Assembly (NCBI GenBank): GCA_000016765.1
Contig: CP000699.1
Coordinates: forward strand, 3,909,501-3,973,500
Origin: Rhizorhabdus wittichii RW1
GTDB taxonomy: Bacteria > Pseudomonadota > Alphaproteobacteria > Sphingomonadales > Sphingomonadaceae
Reading direction: 5' to 3'
DNA length: 64,000 bases
Each line of letters opens with the position of its first letter. Position 1 is the first letter of the stretch. Shown here piece by piece: positions 55,936 through 64,000 of this stretch. Made by a program: the position numbers and the translations under genes. The notes under the pieces are model-generated. The model was not told where the DNA came from. It did no database searches and was given only the letters and a program-made list of their open reading frames with translations.

Positions 55936-57108
55936 TCAGGCGTGGTCGAGCACGAGGCCCTGGATCTCGTTGGCGACGTCCTCGAAGGCGTCGGTGATCT
56001 TTTCGAGATGGCTGTAGATCTCGCGGCCGATGATGAACGCCATCGGCGACTTGTCGCCCTTCGCCTTGAACAGCGTCTTGAGGCCGGCGGCGTGGATTTC
56101 GTCGGCATGGCCTTCCAGCCGGACGATCCGCTCGGTCAGGCTGTGCAGCCGCCCGGCGTTGCGGCCGAGGTCGCGCAGCAGCGGCATCGCGTCGGCGGTG
56201 ATCCGCGCCGCCTCGACGATCAGCCCGGCCATGTCGCGCATCTGCGGCTCGAACTCCTGGACCTCGTAGAGGGTGATCGCCTTGGCGGTCTGGTTCATCT
56301 GGTCGATCGCGTCGTCCATCGATCCGATCAGGCTGGTGATCGCGGTGCGGTCGAACGGGGTGATCAGCGTCTTGCGGACGTCGACCAGCACGTCGCGGAT
56401 GATGTCGTCCGCCTCATTCTCCCGGTCGAAGATCTCCTGGCTGTGGAGCGGCATGTCGGGCCCGCCCTGCAGCAGCCGGCCGAGCGCGTCGGAGGCGGCG
56501 ACGGTCAGCGCCGCGTGCGCCTCGAACTGCTCGAAGAAGCTGCCCTGCTTGGGCAGCAATGCCTGGAACCAGCGCACGATGGTGAACCTTTCTGCTGTAT
56601 GGCGGCGGGTGGCCGTGACCACCCGTTCGGCAAGGCCGGGATTCCAGACCGGCGGGGTGAACCCGGCCAGGATGTCGCGAAGCTCCTCCTCGTCGACCGC
56701 GGCGGCCGCGCCCTGGGGCGTGAACCAGCGCAGCTCGCGCTCGTCCTTTTCCGGCCAGCTGTCGAGCTGGGTGGTCACCGAGAAGGGGAAGATGTCGACC
56801 GTCGCGGGGCGCGACGTGCCGTTGCGGCGCTGCTTGCGATATTGATAGGTGCCGATCGCATAGGGGCAGGCGATGCCGACCAGGCCCGCTTCCTCATAGG
56901 CCTCGTGGCTCGCCGCCTCGTGGCTTTTCAGGCCCTTGATCCGGTTGCCCTTGGGCAGCACCCAGCGCTTCGTCTCGCGCGAGGTGATCAGCAGGACCTC
57001 GGTCTGGCCCGCTTCGGTGGTGCGATAGGGCAGGACGGCGATCTGGCGAATGGTGCGAATCCCCCGGGCGTACCGGGGCTCCCTACAAATATGACAATTT
57101 CGTTGCAA
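55936..57108 (-). CDS. NUDIX hydrolase fused to DUF47 (PhoU-like) Pit accessory protein
   Basis: One uninterrupted frame of up to 390 codons joins two domains. Residues ~18-165 form a NUDIX domain: IRQIAVLPYR, WVLPKGNRIKG and a modified Nudix box ending SHEAYEEAGL, as in diphosphoinositol-polyphosphate/Ap4A-type hydrolases. Residues ~178-390 form a DUF47 helical domain (WFQALLPKQGSFFEQFEAHA, DREN, IDQMNQTAKAITLYEVQEF). The 5' start is unclear: TTG 57108 has no ribosome site and no ATG is near. A GTG at 56577 with AAAGG upstream could produce a separate 213-residue DUF47 protein. It lies directly before pitA. Confidence 0.8.
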   Translation of the reverse strand: MQRNCHICREPRYARGIRTIRQIAVLPYRTTEAGQTEVLLITSRETKRWVLPKGNRIKGLKSHEAASHEAYEEAGLVGIACPYAIGTYQYRKQRRNGTSRPATVDIFPFSVTTQLDSWPEKDERELRWFTPQGAAAAVDEEELRDILAGFTPPVWNPGLAERVVTATRRHTAERFTIVRWFQALLPKQGSFFEQFEAHAALTVAASDALGRLLQGGPDMPLHSQEIFDRENEADDIIRDVLVDVRKTLITPFDRTAITSLIGSMDDAIDQMNQTAKAITLYEVQEFEPQMRDMAGLIVEAARITADAMPLLRDLGRNAGRLHSLTERIVRLEGHADEIHAAGLKTLFKAKGDKSPMAFIIGREIYSHLEKITDAFEDVANEIQGLVLDHA

Positions 57109-57381
57109 TGCGCTGTTGGCGATTCGGGTCCTTCGCCGTCGATCGATCGCCCCTCCATGCCCTTCCTGTCGTTCGTCGACCGCCAGCGGACGTTCGTCGG
57201 CCGAAATCGACCTTTGTGGAGAGGGCGGCGCGGTCGGTCGAAGCGTCGATGCGGGTCAACGGTCCTTGGCATAGTTGGTTGCTCAACGGCGGCTCGGAAG
57301 CAAGCCCGGGACGCCGCGGAACAGGGATTTTCACCGGACGAAGGTCGCCACCCCCGTCCGGCGCACAACAGGAGACACGAC

Positions 57382-57729
57382 ATGACCCGTTCGACCAAGA
57401 TCATCGCCGCCCTCGCCGCCGCCCTCGCCACCAGCGGCACCGTCGCCTTCCCGGCCTATGCGGCCGAAGCGGGCAAGGTCTCGGCGGTCAGCTATGCCGA
57501 CCTCGACCTCGCCAGCACCGACGGCGCGGCCTCGCTGAAGAAGCGGGTGGAGCGCGCGGCCCGCGACGTCTGCACCTTCGAGGGCGACCGTTCGCTCGAC
57601 GGCGCGATGGAAGCCAAGGCCTGCGCCAAGGTCGCCGCCGCCCGGGCGATGCCCCAGGTCGAACTGGCGCTCGCCAAGGCCGGCACCCAGCTCGCCGACA
57701 ACGGCCGGATCACCGTCGCCGCCCACTGA
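57382..57729 (+). CDS. UrcA family exported protein
   Basis: A 115-residue secreted protein with a signal peptide (to AYAAE near 30) and the UrcA core VSYADLDLASTDGAASLKKRVERAARDVC, with a second cysteine in MEAKACAKVA that could pair with the first. The function of UrcA proteins is unknown; they are common in sphingomonads and Caulobacter. The CAGGAGACACGAC region supplies the ribosome site. Confidence 0.88.
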   Translation: MTRSTKIIAALAAALATSGTVAFPAYAAEAGKVSAVSYADLDLASTDGAASLKKRVERAARDVCTFEGDRSLDGAMEAKACAKVAAARAMPQVELALAKAGTQLADNGRITVAAH

Positions 57730-58046
57730 TCCTACACGGCCGGAGCCAGCCCGGTCCCCACCTAGCCTCCCGGGAATCCCCCAAGCCACCTGACCCCCCG
57801 GGAGGCACCGCCTTACACGCGGCCGGACTGGCAATTTCCACCGCGTGGGACGCACCCTCGGGTTCCCTTGCCCGGGGGTGCTTTCCGTTTCCCACCGGCT
57901 TTTCCGACGCATCCGCGCCATGAATTCGTGGCCGGAACGGAACCCAGGCCGGTTTCCGCGCGTCCTTCCCGCAGTTCACCCCGGCCGATGACCGGTCCGT
58001 CCATGGCCGGTTGATTCCACGGCTGTTATTGCGGCGAGGAAATGAA
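57730..58046. other. 317-base intergenic region before otsB
   Basis: It holds the hairpin described separately (57766-57805) and then GC-rich sequence with no convincing gene. A GAGGAAATGAA ribosome site for otsB lies at its right end. No clear promoter element was seen. Confidence 0.5.
57766..57805 (+). terminator. Hairpin after the UrcA gene
   Basis: CCTCCCGGG (57766-57774) pairs with CCCGGGAGG (57797-57805) over a 22-base loop, 36 bases past the urcA stop. No T-run follows, so it is either a weak terminator or an RNA-end structure. Confidence 0.45.
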
Positions 58047-58802
58047 ATGCTGTCCCGGTCCCATCAGCCGGCGCTTGCGCCCCCGCCGGCGATCGATCCA
58101 GCGAGCCATAGTCTTTTCGTCGATTTCGACGGGACGCTGGTGCCGCTCGTCGATCATCCGGAACTGGTGCGCGCCGACGCCGAACTGGTCGAGCTGCTGA
58201 CGACGCTGCACCGGCGCTTCGCCGGGCGGGTCGCGCTGGTCAGCGGCCGATCGATCGCCCAACTCGATCAGATGGTCGGGCCGATCGCCGCCGGGATCGC
58301 CCTCGCCGGCAGCCATGGCGCCGAGGTGCGCCGCGACGGCCGGCTGATCGAGCCGCCCAGGCCCGAGGGACTCGACGGCGCGATCGCCGACGTCCGGCTG
58401 TACGGCGCCGGCCATCCCGAGATGATCATCGAGGAGAAGAGCCACGGCGTGGCGATGCACTATCGCGTCGCGCCGATCCTGGAGGAACCGGTCAAGCGCC
58501 GCGCCCAGGCGATCGCCGAGCGCCACGGCCTGATCGTCCAGCCCGGCAAGATGATGGTCGAGCTGCGCGGCGCCGGCTGGAACAAGGGCGAGGCGGTCGA
58601 GGCGCTGATGGCCGAGCCGCCGATGGCGGGCAGCCGCCCCGTCGTGATCGGAGACGACCTGACCGACGAGCCCGCGCTCGCGGTGGCGGGCGCGATGGGG
58701 GGCTTCGGCGTGCTGGTCGGCCCCGGCCGCGAGAGCGCCGCGCTCTACGGCCTCGCCGACGTCGGGTCGGTGCGCCGCTGGCTGTGGGAGGTCGCCGCGT
58801 GA
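58047..58802 (+). CDS. otsB: Trehalose-6-phosphate phosphatase
   Basis: Removes phosphate from trehalose-6-phosphate. A HAD-superfamily enzyme of 251 residues with the nucleophile motif DFDGTLVPL (Asp26, Asp28), VSGRSIAQL, and VVIGDDLTDEPAL for metal binding. The ATG at 58047 has GAGGAAATGAA upstream. The stop overlaps the GTG of the next gene. It works with OtsA two genes downstream. Confidence 0.94.
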   Translation: MLSRSHQPALAPPPAIDPASHSLFVDFDGTLVPLVDHPELVRADAELVELLTTLHRRFAGRVALVSGRSIAQLDQMVGPIAAGIALAGSHGAEVRRDGRLIEPPRPEGLDGAIADVRLYGAGHPEMIIEEKSHGVAMHYRVAPILEEPVKRRAQAIAERHGLIVQPGKMMVELRGAGWNKGEAVEALMAEPPMAGSRPVVIGDDLTDEPALAVAGAMGGFGVLVGPGRESAALYGLADVGSVRRWLWEVAA

Positions 58803-60595
58803 CCGCGACGCTCGACCTCTGGCCGATCGGCAATTGCCAGGCGTCCGCGCTGGTCGACCGCGCCGGGCGCTTCGTCTGGGCCTGCGTGCCGCGGGTCGAC
58901 GGCGATCCGGTGTTCTGCTCGCTGCTCGACGACAATGTGCCGGCGGCGCCGGGCGCGCGCGGCTTCTGGGAGATCGACCTGGAGGACTGCGCCGAGACCC
59001 GGCAGGACTATATCCGCAACACCCCGATCCTCGTCACCCATCATGTCGACGCGGCCGGCAGCGCGATCGAGGTGGTCGACTTCTGCCCGCGCTTCTTCCG
59101 CCACGGCCGGATGTACCGCCCGGTCGCCTTCTGCCGGATCGTCCGCCCCACCGCGGGCAGCCCGCGCATCCGCGTCCGGCTGCGCCCCGCGCACGACTGG
59201 GGCGGCGGCGATCCCGAACGGACGCGCGGGTCGAACCATATCCGCTACATATTGAGCGAGACGACCCTGCGGCTGTCGACCTCGGCGCCGGTCGGCTGGC
59301 TCGAGAGCGAGCGGCTGTTCCGGGTCGAACGGCCGCTCCACTTCTTCCTCGGCCCCGACGAGAGCTTCGTCGGCGACATCGGCGACACGCTCGACACCAT
59401 GCTCGAACACACCGCGCACGAATGGCGCCGCTGGGTCCGGGCGCTGGCCACCCCGGTCGAATGGCAGGACGCGGTGATCCGCTCGGCGATCACCCTCAAG
59501 CTGTGCCAGCACGAGGAGACCGGCGCGATCGTCGCGGCGCTCACCACCTCGATCCCCGAACATGCCGATTCCCAGCGCAACTGGGACTATCGCTACTGCT
59601 GGATCCGCGACGCCTATTACACCGTGCAGGCGCTCAACCGGCTCGGCGCGCTCGACGTGCTGGAAAGCTATCTCGAATATCTGCGCAACATCGTCGACAA
59701 CGCCAAGGGCGGCCATATCCAGCCCCTCTACGGGGTCGGCGGCGAGGCGACCCTGGTCGAGGGCGTCGCCCCTGCGCTCAACGGCTATCGCGGCATGGGA
59801 CCGGTCCGCATCGGCAACCAGGCCTATGAGCAGGTCCAGCACGACGCCTATGGCCAGATCATCCTGTCCAACGCGCAGGCCTTCTTCGACCAGCGGCTCT
59901 ACCGCATGGCCGGCGAGGAGGATTTTCGCGCGCTGGAGAAGGTCGGGGAGCGCGCCTGGCAGGTCCATGACCAGCCCGATGCCGGGCTGTGGGAATTGCG
60001 CACCAAGAGCTATGTCCACACCTATTCGGTGGCGATGTGCTGGGCGGCCTGCGACCGGCTGGCCAACGCGGCCGAGGCGCTGGGGCTGGGGGAGCGGGCC
60101 GGTTTCTGGCGCGCGCGCGCCGACGCCATCCGCGAGCGGATCGAGACCGACGCCTGGCGGGAGGAGACGCAGCGCATCTCCGCGACCTTCGATGGCGACG
60201 ATCTCGACGCCAGCCTGATCCAGCTGCTCGACCTGCGCTTCGTCAAGCCGGGCGACGAGCGCTTCCAGGGCACGCTGCGCGCGGTCGAGGACGGGCTGCG
60301 GCGCGGGTCGCACATGCTGCGCTACGCGACCGAGGACGATTTCGGTCTGCCGCACACCGCGTTCAACATGTGCACCTTCTGGCTGATCGAGGCGTTGTGG
60401 CTCACCGGGCGGACCGATGATGCGAGGGAATTGTTCGAGGAGATGCTGTCGCGCCGCACCCGGGCCGGGCTGTTGTCCGAGGATATCGATCCGGCGACGG
60501 GCGAGCTGTGGGGCAATTATCCGCAGACCTATTCGCTGGTCGGCCTGATCAATTGCGCCGCGTTGCTGAGCAAGCCGTGGAGTTCGGTGCGATGA
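58799..60595 (+). CDS. Glycoside hydrolase family 15 protein (glucoamylase/trehalase-like)
   Basis: A 598-residue protein with an N-terminal beta-sandwich domain and a C-terminal (alpha/alpha)6 barrel. The barrel begins near SQRNWDYRYCWIRDAYYTVQALNRLG, the GH15 sugar-binding motif, and contains LWELRTKSYVHTYSVAMCWAACDRL and DFGLPHTAFNMCTFWLIEALW. GH15 members in actinobacteria can be trehalases. Lying between otsB and otsA, it probably acts on trehalose or related glucans. The start is a GTG that overlaps the otsB stop. Confidence 0.88.
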   Translation: MTATLDLWPIGNCQASALVDRAGRFVWACVPRVDGDPVFCSLLDDNVPAAPGARGFWEIDLEDCAETRQDYIRNTPILVTHHVDAAGSAIEVVDFCPRFFRHGRMYRPVAFCRIVRPTAGSPRIRVRLRPAHDWGGGDPERTRGSNHIRYILSETTLRLSTSAPVGWLESERLFRVERPLHFFLGPDESFVGDIGDTLDTMLEHTAHEWRRWVRALATPVEWQDAVIRSAITLKLCQHEETGAIVAALTTSIPEHADSQRNWDYRYCWIRDAYYTVQALNRLGALDVLESYLEYLRNIVDNAKGGHIQPLYGVGGEATLVEGVAPALNGYRGMGPVRIGNQAYEQVQHDAYGQIILSNAQAFFDQRLYRMAGEEDFRALEKVGERAWQVHDQPDAGLWELRTKSYVHTYSVAMCWAACDRLANAAEALGLGERAGFWRARADAIRERIETDAWREETQRISATFDGDDLDASLIQLLDLRFVKPGDERFQGTLRAVEDGLRRGSHMLRYATEDDFGLPHTAFNMCTFWLIEALWLTGRTDDARELFEEMLSRRTRAGLLSEDIDPATGELWGNYPQTYSLVGLINCAALLSKPWSSVR

Positions 60596-61983
60596 GCCGG
60601 CTCGTCATCGTCTCCAACCGGGTGCAGCCGCCGATCGGCGAAGGCGGCAGCGGCGGGCAGGGCGGCCTCGCGGTCGCGCTGTCGGCGGCGCTGCGCGAAT
60701 CGAGCGGCATCTGGTTCGGCTGGTCGGGCGAGACCACCGAGCAGTTCACCGGCCATATCAACCTGCAGCGCAATTTCGGCGTCACCACCGCGACGATCGA
60801 CCTCGAGGAGCAGGACGTCGACGAATATTATAACGGCTATGCCAACCGGACGCTGTGGCCGCTGTTCCACTACCGGATGGACCTGGCCGAGTTCGAGAGC
60901 GGCTTCGCCGAGGGCTATGAACGGGTCAACCAGCGCTTCGCCGAGACGCTCGAGCCGCTGATCGAGGCCGACGACCTCGTCTGGGTCCACGACTATCACA
61001 TGTTCCCGCTCGGCCAGTATCTGCGCGACCGGGGGATTGCGAACCGGATCGGCTTCTTCCTCCACATCCCCTGGCCGCCCTATCGGCTGCTGCTGTCGCT
61101 GCCCAACCACCGCCAGCTTGCCGAAACGCTGTTCGCCTATGACGTGGTCGGTTTCCAGACGCGCGATTCGCTCGACAGCTTCCGCGACTATGTCATCCAG
61201 GAAATGGGCGGTTCGTTCGGCGAGGACGGGCGGATCATCGTCGGCGATCGTTCGATCATCGCGATTCATTGTCCGATCGGCATCGATACCGACAATTTCG
61301 TCGAGGCGACCCGGTCGACCGCCGCGCGCCATGCCCATCACCGGATGCGGGAGAGCGCCAACGGCCGCGAGATGATCATCGGCGTCGATCGGCTCGATTA
61401 TTCGAAGGGGTTGCAGGAACGCTTCCTCGGCTATGAGCGGCTGCTCCAGCAGAACGAGAAGATCCATGGCGAGGTCTTCCTGCTGCAGATCGCGCCGCCG
61501 TCGCGCAGCGACGTCCAGAGCTACCAGGAGATCCGGGCCTCGCTCGATTCGCTGTCGGGGCGGATCAACGGCGCCTATGCCGATGTCGAATGGGTGCCGA
61601 TCCGCTACGTCAACCGCGGCTATCCGCGCGACCGGCTGGCCGGCATCTATCGCGCCGCCAGGATCGGCCTCGTCACCCCGCTGCGCGACGGGATGAACCT
61701 GGTCGCCAAGGAATATGTCGCCGCGCAGGACCCGGAGGACCCCGGCGTCCTGATCCTCTCCCGCTTCGCCGGCGCGGCCGAGCAGCTCACCGAGGCGCTG
61801 CTGATCAATCCCTACAGCGCCGAGGAGATCGCCGACGCGATCGAGCAGGCGCTGGCGATGCCGCTGGAGGAGCGCCGGGAGCGCTGGCGCGCCTGCATGG
61901 ACAATGTCGAGAAGGAGGACGTGATGTGGTGGCGCCGCCGCTTCACCGCCGCGCTCGAAGCGGTGACGCAGTCGGCGGCGTGA
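60592..61983 (+). CDS. otsA: Trehalose-6-phosphate synthase
   Basis: A GT20 retaining glycosyltransferase of 463 residues that joins UDP-glucose and glucose-6-phosphate. Motifs: LVIVSNRVQPP and GGLAVAL at the start, WVHDYHMFPLGQYLR, GVDRLDYSKGLQERFLGYE, and LRDGMNLVAKEYVAAQ. The ATG at 60592 overlaps the GH15 stop (ATGA). Trehalose is a general stress protectant. Confidence 0.95.
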   Translation: MSRLVIVSNRVQPPIGEGGSGGQGGLAVALSAALRESSGIWFGWSGETTEQFTGHINLQRNFGVTTATIDLEEQDVDEYYNGYANRTLWPLFHYRMDLAEFESGFAEGYERVNQRFAETLEPLIEADDLVWVHDYHMFPLGQYLRDRGIANRIGFFLHIPWPPYRLLLSLPNHRQLAETLFAYDVVGFQTRDSLDSFRDYVIQEMGGSFGEDGRIIVGDRSIIAIHCPIGIDTDNFVEATRSTAARHAHHRMRESANGREMIIGVDRLDYSKGLQERFLGYERLLQQNEKIHGEVFLLQIAPPSRSDVQSYQEIRASLDSLSGRINGAYADVEWVPIRYVNRGYPRDRLAGIYRAARIGLVTPLRDGMNLVAKEYVAAQDPEDPGVLILSRFAGAAEQLTEALLINPYSAEEIADAIEQALAMPLEERRERWRACMDNVEKEDVMWWRRRFTAALEAVTQSAA

Positions 61984-62005
61984 GTCCGGCCTCCGGCTTC
62001 GAGCA

Positions 62006-62099
62006 CGTCATCCTGACGAAAGTCAGGATCCATTGCCGCTCCATCGAGATGGAGCCGGGGCGTTGCGGTTCTGGATCCCGGATCAAGTCCGGGATGACG
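62006..62099. repeat. REP-like inverted repeat pair
   Basis: CGTCATCCTGACGAAAGTCAGG at 62006 and a related inverted unit GGATCCCGGATCAAGTCCGGGATGACG-type at 62073-62099, after otsA. The two halves are less alike than in the other pairs, so this is a mosaic of two REP types. Confidence 0.75.
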
Positions 62100-62159
62100 A
62101 TGGAAAAACCGCTTCGTCCATCCCTTGACCCCCGGCGCCGCCATCCCTAGCTGGGCGGT

Positions 62160-62215
62160 GCGAGGCCACGTCCTCCCCCGCGCCCGCGGGTCTCAAGTCC
62201 GGGACGGCCCGGCAG
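62160..62215 (+). ncRNA. Candidate guanidine-II (mini-ykkC) riboswitch before sugE
   Basis: A hairpin CCGGG-ACGG-CCCGG (62199-62212) has the ACGR tetraloop that defines the guanidine-II aptamer. A second, weaker hairpin with ACG in its loop (GAGG...CCTC, 62162-62175) lies upstream. Two ACGR hairpins followed by the ribosome site and a sugE/gdx gene is the known arrangement. The upstream loop reads CCACGT rather than ACGR, which lowers confidence. Confidence 0.4.
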
Positions 62216-62237
62216 CCCTTTGAAGAAGGAGGCTGCC

Positions 62238-62558
62238 ATGGCCTGGGTGTTTCTGATCGTCGCCGGTGGACTGGAGGTCGTCTGGGCCTTCTTCATGAAG
62301 CAGTCCGAAGGCTTCACGCGTCCATTGCCGGCCGCCATCACCATCGTCGCGATGATCGCCAGCTTCGCCCTGCTGTCCTGGTCGATGCGGTCGCTGCCGC
62401 TCGGCACCGCCTATACGATCTGGACCGGCATCGGCGCGGTCGGCGCCTTCCTGGTCGGGATATTGGTGCTGGGCGAGCAGGCGAGCGCGATGCGGATCGC
62501 CGCCGCCTTGCTGATCGTCGGCGGGCTGGTCCTGATGAAGCTGTCGTCCCAGGGATAG
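62238..62558 (+). CDS. sugE: Small multidrug resistance family guanidinium exporter SugE/Gdx
   Basis: A 106-residue protein with four membrane helices. The conserved Glu13 lies in GGLEVVWAFFMK, followed by the Trp16 and Lys21 pattern and TAYTIWTGIGAVGAF in helix 3, as in the Gdx subtype of SMR proteins. These exchange guanidinium for protons as dimers. An AAGGAGG ribosome site lies six bases before the ATG at 62238. Confidence 0.92.
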   Translation: MAWVFLIVAGGLEVVWAFFMKQSEGFTRPLPAAITIVAMIASFALLSWSMRSLPLGTAYTIWTGIGAVGAFLVGILVLGEQASAMRIAAALLIVGGLVLMKLSSQG

Positions 62559-62570
62559 ACGCCGGCGCGG

Positions 62571-64000
62571 TCAACTGACCGGCGCCCGACGTCGATAGCT
62601 CAGCGCCTCGGCGATATGGACGCGCTGGACTGTTTCCGATCCGGCCAGGTCGGCCACCGTCCGGCTTACCCGCAGCACCCGGTGATAGCCGCGCGCCGAG
62701 AGGCGCATCGCCTCGGCGGCCTGGGCGAGCAGCTTGCGGCCGGCGTCGTCGGGGGTGGCGACCGCGTCGAGCAGCTCGCCGTCGGCCTCGGCGTTGGTGC
62801 GGGCGCCGTGCGCGGCGTAGCGCTCGGTCTGGAGCGCGCGGGCGGCGGCGACGCGGGTGGCGACCTCGGCCGAGCCCTCGGCGGGCGGCGGCAGGACGAG
62901 ATCGGCGGCGCTGACCGCGGCGACCTCGACATGGAGGTCGATGCGGTCGAGCAGCGGCCCGGACAGCTTCGCCTGATAGTCGGCCGCGCATTTCGGCGCG
63001 CGCGAGCAGGCGAGGGCGGGGTCGTCCATATGGCCGCAGCGGCACGGGTTCATCGCCGCGACGAGCTGGACGCGCGCCGGGAAGGTGACGTGCGCATTGG
63101 CGCGCGCGACCGAGACCTTGCCGGTTTCGAGCGGCTGGCGCAGCGAATCGAGCACCGCGCGCTGGAACTCGGGCAACTCGTCGAGGAACAGCACGCCGAG
63201 ATGGGCGAGGCTGACCTCGCCCGGCCGCACCTTGATCCCGCCGCCGACCAGCGCCGCCATCGACGCCGAGTGATGCGGCGCGCGGAACGGACGGGCGCGG
63301 ATCAGCCGGCCGTCCTGCAATTCCCCCGCGACCGAGGCGACCATCGACACTTCGAGCGCCTCGGCGGGCGTCAGATCGGGCAGGATGCCGGGGAGGCAGG
63401 CGGCCATCAGCGACTTGCCGGCGCCGGGCGGGCCGCTCATCAGCAGGTTGTGGCCGCCCGCGGCCGCGATCTCCAGCGCGCGCTTGGCGGTTTCCTGCCC
63501 CTTCACCTGCTTCAGGTCGGCCAGCGGCGCGACGGCCTCGGCGCTGCCGGGCAGCGGCGGGGTCAGCGGAGCGCCGCCCTTGAAATGGCCGATCAGCGAC
63601 AGCAGGTCGGGCGCGCCGATCACCTCGATCGTGCCGGCCCAGGCGGCTTCGGGCCCCTGCGCCGCCGGGCAGACCAGCCCGAGGGCGCGTTCGGAGGCGT
63701 GGAGCGCGGCGAGCAACACGCCGGGCGCGGGCGCGACCCGGCCGTCGAGCCCCAGCTCGCCGACCACGACATAGGCGGCCAGCGTCTCGGCATCGATCAC
63801 CCCCATCGCGCCGAGCAGGCCCAGCGCGATCGGCAGGTCGTAATGCGATCCCTCCTTGGGCAGGTCGGCGGGCGACAGGTTCACCGTGATCCGCTTGGGC
63901 GGCAGCGCGAGGCCGATCGCCGACAGCGCGGCGCGGACCCGCTCGCGGCTTTCGGCCACCGCCTTGTCGGGCAGGCCGACGACGACGAAGGCGGGCATGC
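62571..64000 (-). CDS. comM: YifB/ComM family Mg-chelatase-like AAA+ ATPase, 5' end cut by window
   Basis: At least 475 residues of ComM. An N-terminal Lon-like domain (FVVVGLPDKAVAESRERVRAAL) is followed by an AAA+ core with Walker A GPPGAGKS, the FLDELPEF box, and AAMNPCRCGHMDDP; the C-terminus has ARGYHRVLRVSRTVADL. The usual start lies about 30 residues further upstream, outside the window. In naturally competent bacteria ComM is a branch-migration helicase for DNA uptake; elsewhere the role is less clear. Confidence 0.92.
   Translation of the reverse strand, partial: MPAFVVVGLPDKAVAESRERVRAALSAIGLALPPKRITVNLSPADLPKEGSHYDLPIALGLLGAMGVIDAETLAAYVVVGELGLDGRVAPAPGVLLAALHASERALGLVCPAAQGPEAAWAGTIEVIGAPDLLSLIGHFKGGAPLTPPLPGSAEAVAPLADLKQVKGQETAKRALEIAAAGGHNLLMSGPPGAGKSLMAACLPGILPDLTPAEALEVSMVASVAGELQDGRLIRARPFRAPHHSASMAALVGGGIKVRPGEVSLAHLGVLFLDELPEFQRAVLDSLRQPLETGKVSVARANAHVTFPARVQLVAAMNPCRCGHMDDPALACSRAPKCAADYQAKLSGPLLDRIDLHVEVAAVSAADLVLPPPAEGSAEVATRVAAARALQTERYAAHGARTNAEADGELLDAVATPDDAGRKLLAQAAEAMRLSARGYHRVLRVSRTVADLAGSETVQRVHIAEALSYRRRAPVS

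Noticed and set aside
55936-57108. A frameshifted pair of separate NUDIX and DUF47 genes.
   Set aside because: The frame is uninterrupted through both domains, with no stop between them; two products could arise only by internal initiation.

Overview
The window is a 64 kb chromosomal segment of high GC content with dense genes, small gaps and many start/stop overlaps (ATGA, GTGA, TGATG). It looks like a sphingomonad (Alphaproteobacteria, Sphingomonadaceae, possibly Rhizorhabdus/Sphingomonas-like). The reasons are the rpmF-plsX-fabH-ihfA-merR gene order, a class I (archaeal-type) lysyl-tRNA synthetase, three TonB-dependent receptors, UrcA and RcnB family proteins, and REP-like palindromes at gene ends. 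Genus is inference. I see no rRNA, tRNA, CRISPR array, prophage, integrase or transposase. Both ends cut a gene: a diguanylate cyclase at the left and a ComM-type ATPase at the right.

Layout. 1-9.6 kb: diguanylate cyclase, MsrA, aspartate aminotransferase, aminodeoxychorismate lyase, metallo-hydrolase, MAPEG protein, then the L32/fatty-acid-initiation cluster (rpmF, plsX, fabH, ihfA, merR) and SixA. 9.6-16.3 kb: an iron-uptake island (two siderophore-type TonB receptors, a PepSY membrane protein and two small membrane proteins). 16.3-24.3 kb: DinG-type helicase, lysS, DUF885 protein, RcnB-like protein, TetR. 24.4-28.4 kb: a tightly overlapped minus-strand unit with a Tat-signal small protein, a PqqD-like protein, an HprK-related kinase A, a nucleotidyltransferase-fold protein and pabB. 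This is the most unusual system in the window. 28.5-32.3 kb: PhoR, PhoU, PhoB and a membrane protein behind a near-perfect operator-like dyad. 32.4-38.3 kb: TonB receptor, NTF2-like protein, M19 dipeptidase and D-amino-acid-oxidase-like flavoprotein, probably a peptide/D-amino-acid scavenging unit.

38.3-45.1 kb: DUF2794 protein and serine acetyltransferase, AhpD/AhpC with divergent OxyR, phosphoesterase, ECF sigma with its anti-sigma, MoaE/MoaD, PgsA. 45.3-49.2 kb: MFS lysophospholipid-type transporter, two small membrane proteins, DinB, DsbA-family FrnE-like protein. 49.2-54.8 kb: a TetR-controlled beta-oxidation-type operon (acyl-CoA dehydrogenase, thiolase, SDR, enoyl-CoA hydratase/isomerase, nitronate monooxygenase). 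54.9-57.1 kb: Pit phosphate transporter with an unusual NUDIX-DUF47 fusion. 57.4-62.0 kb: UrcA, then the trehalose operon otsB-GH15-otsA. 62.0-64 kb: SugE/Gdx with a candidate guanidine-II riboswitch, and ComM.

Several parts touch phosphate and stress physiology: PhoR/PhoU/PhoB, Pit with its DUF47-NUDIX partner, OxyR/Ahp, an ECF sigma pair and trehalose synthesis. Coordinates come from direct reading of both strands. Functions are assigned from motifs and remembered family features; no database search was run.
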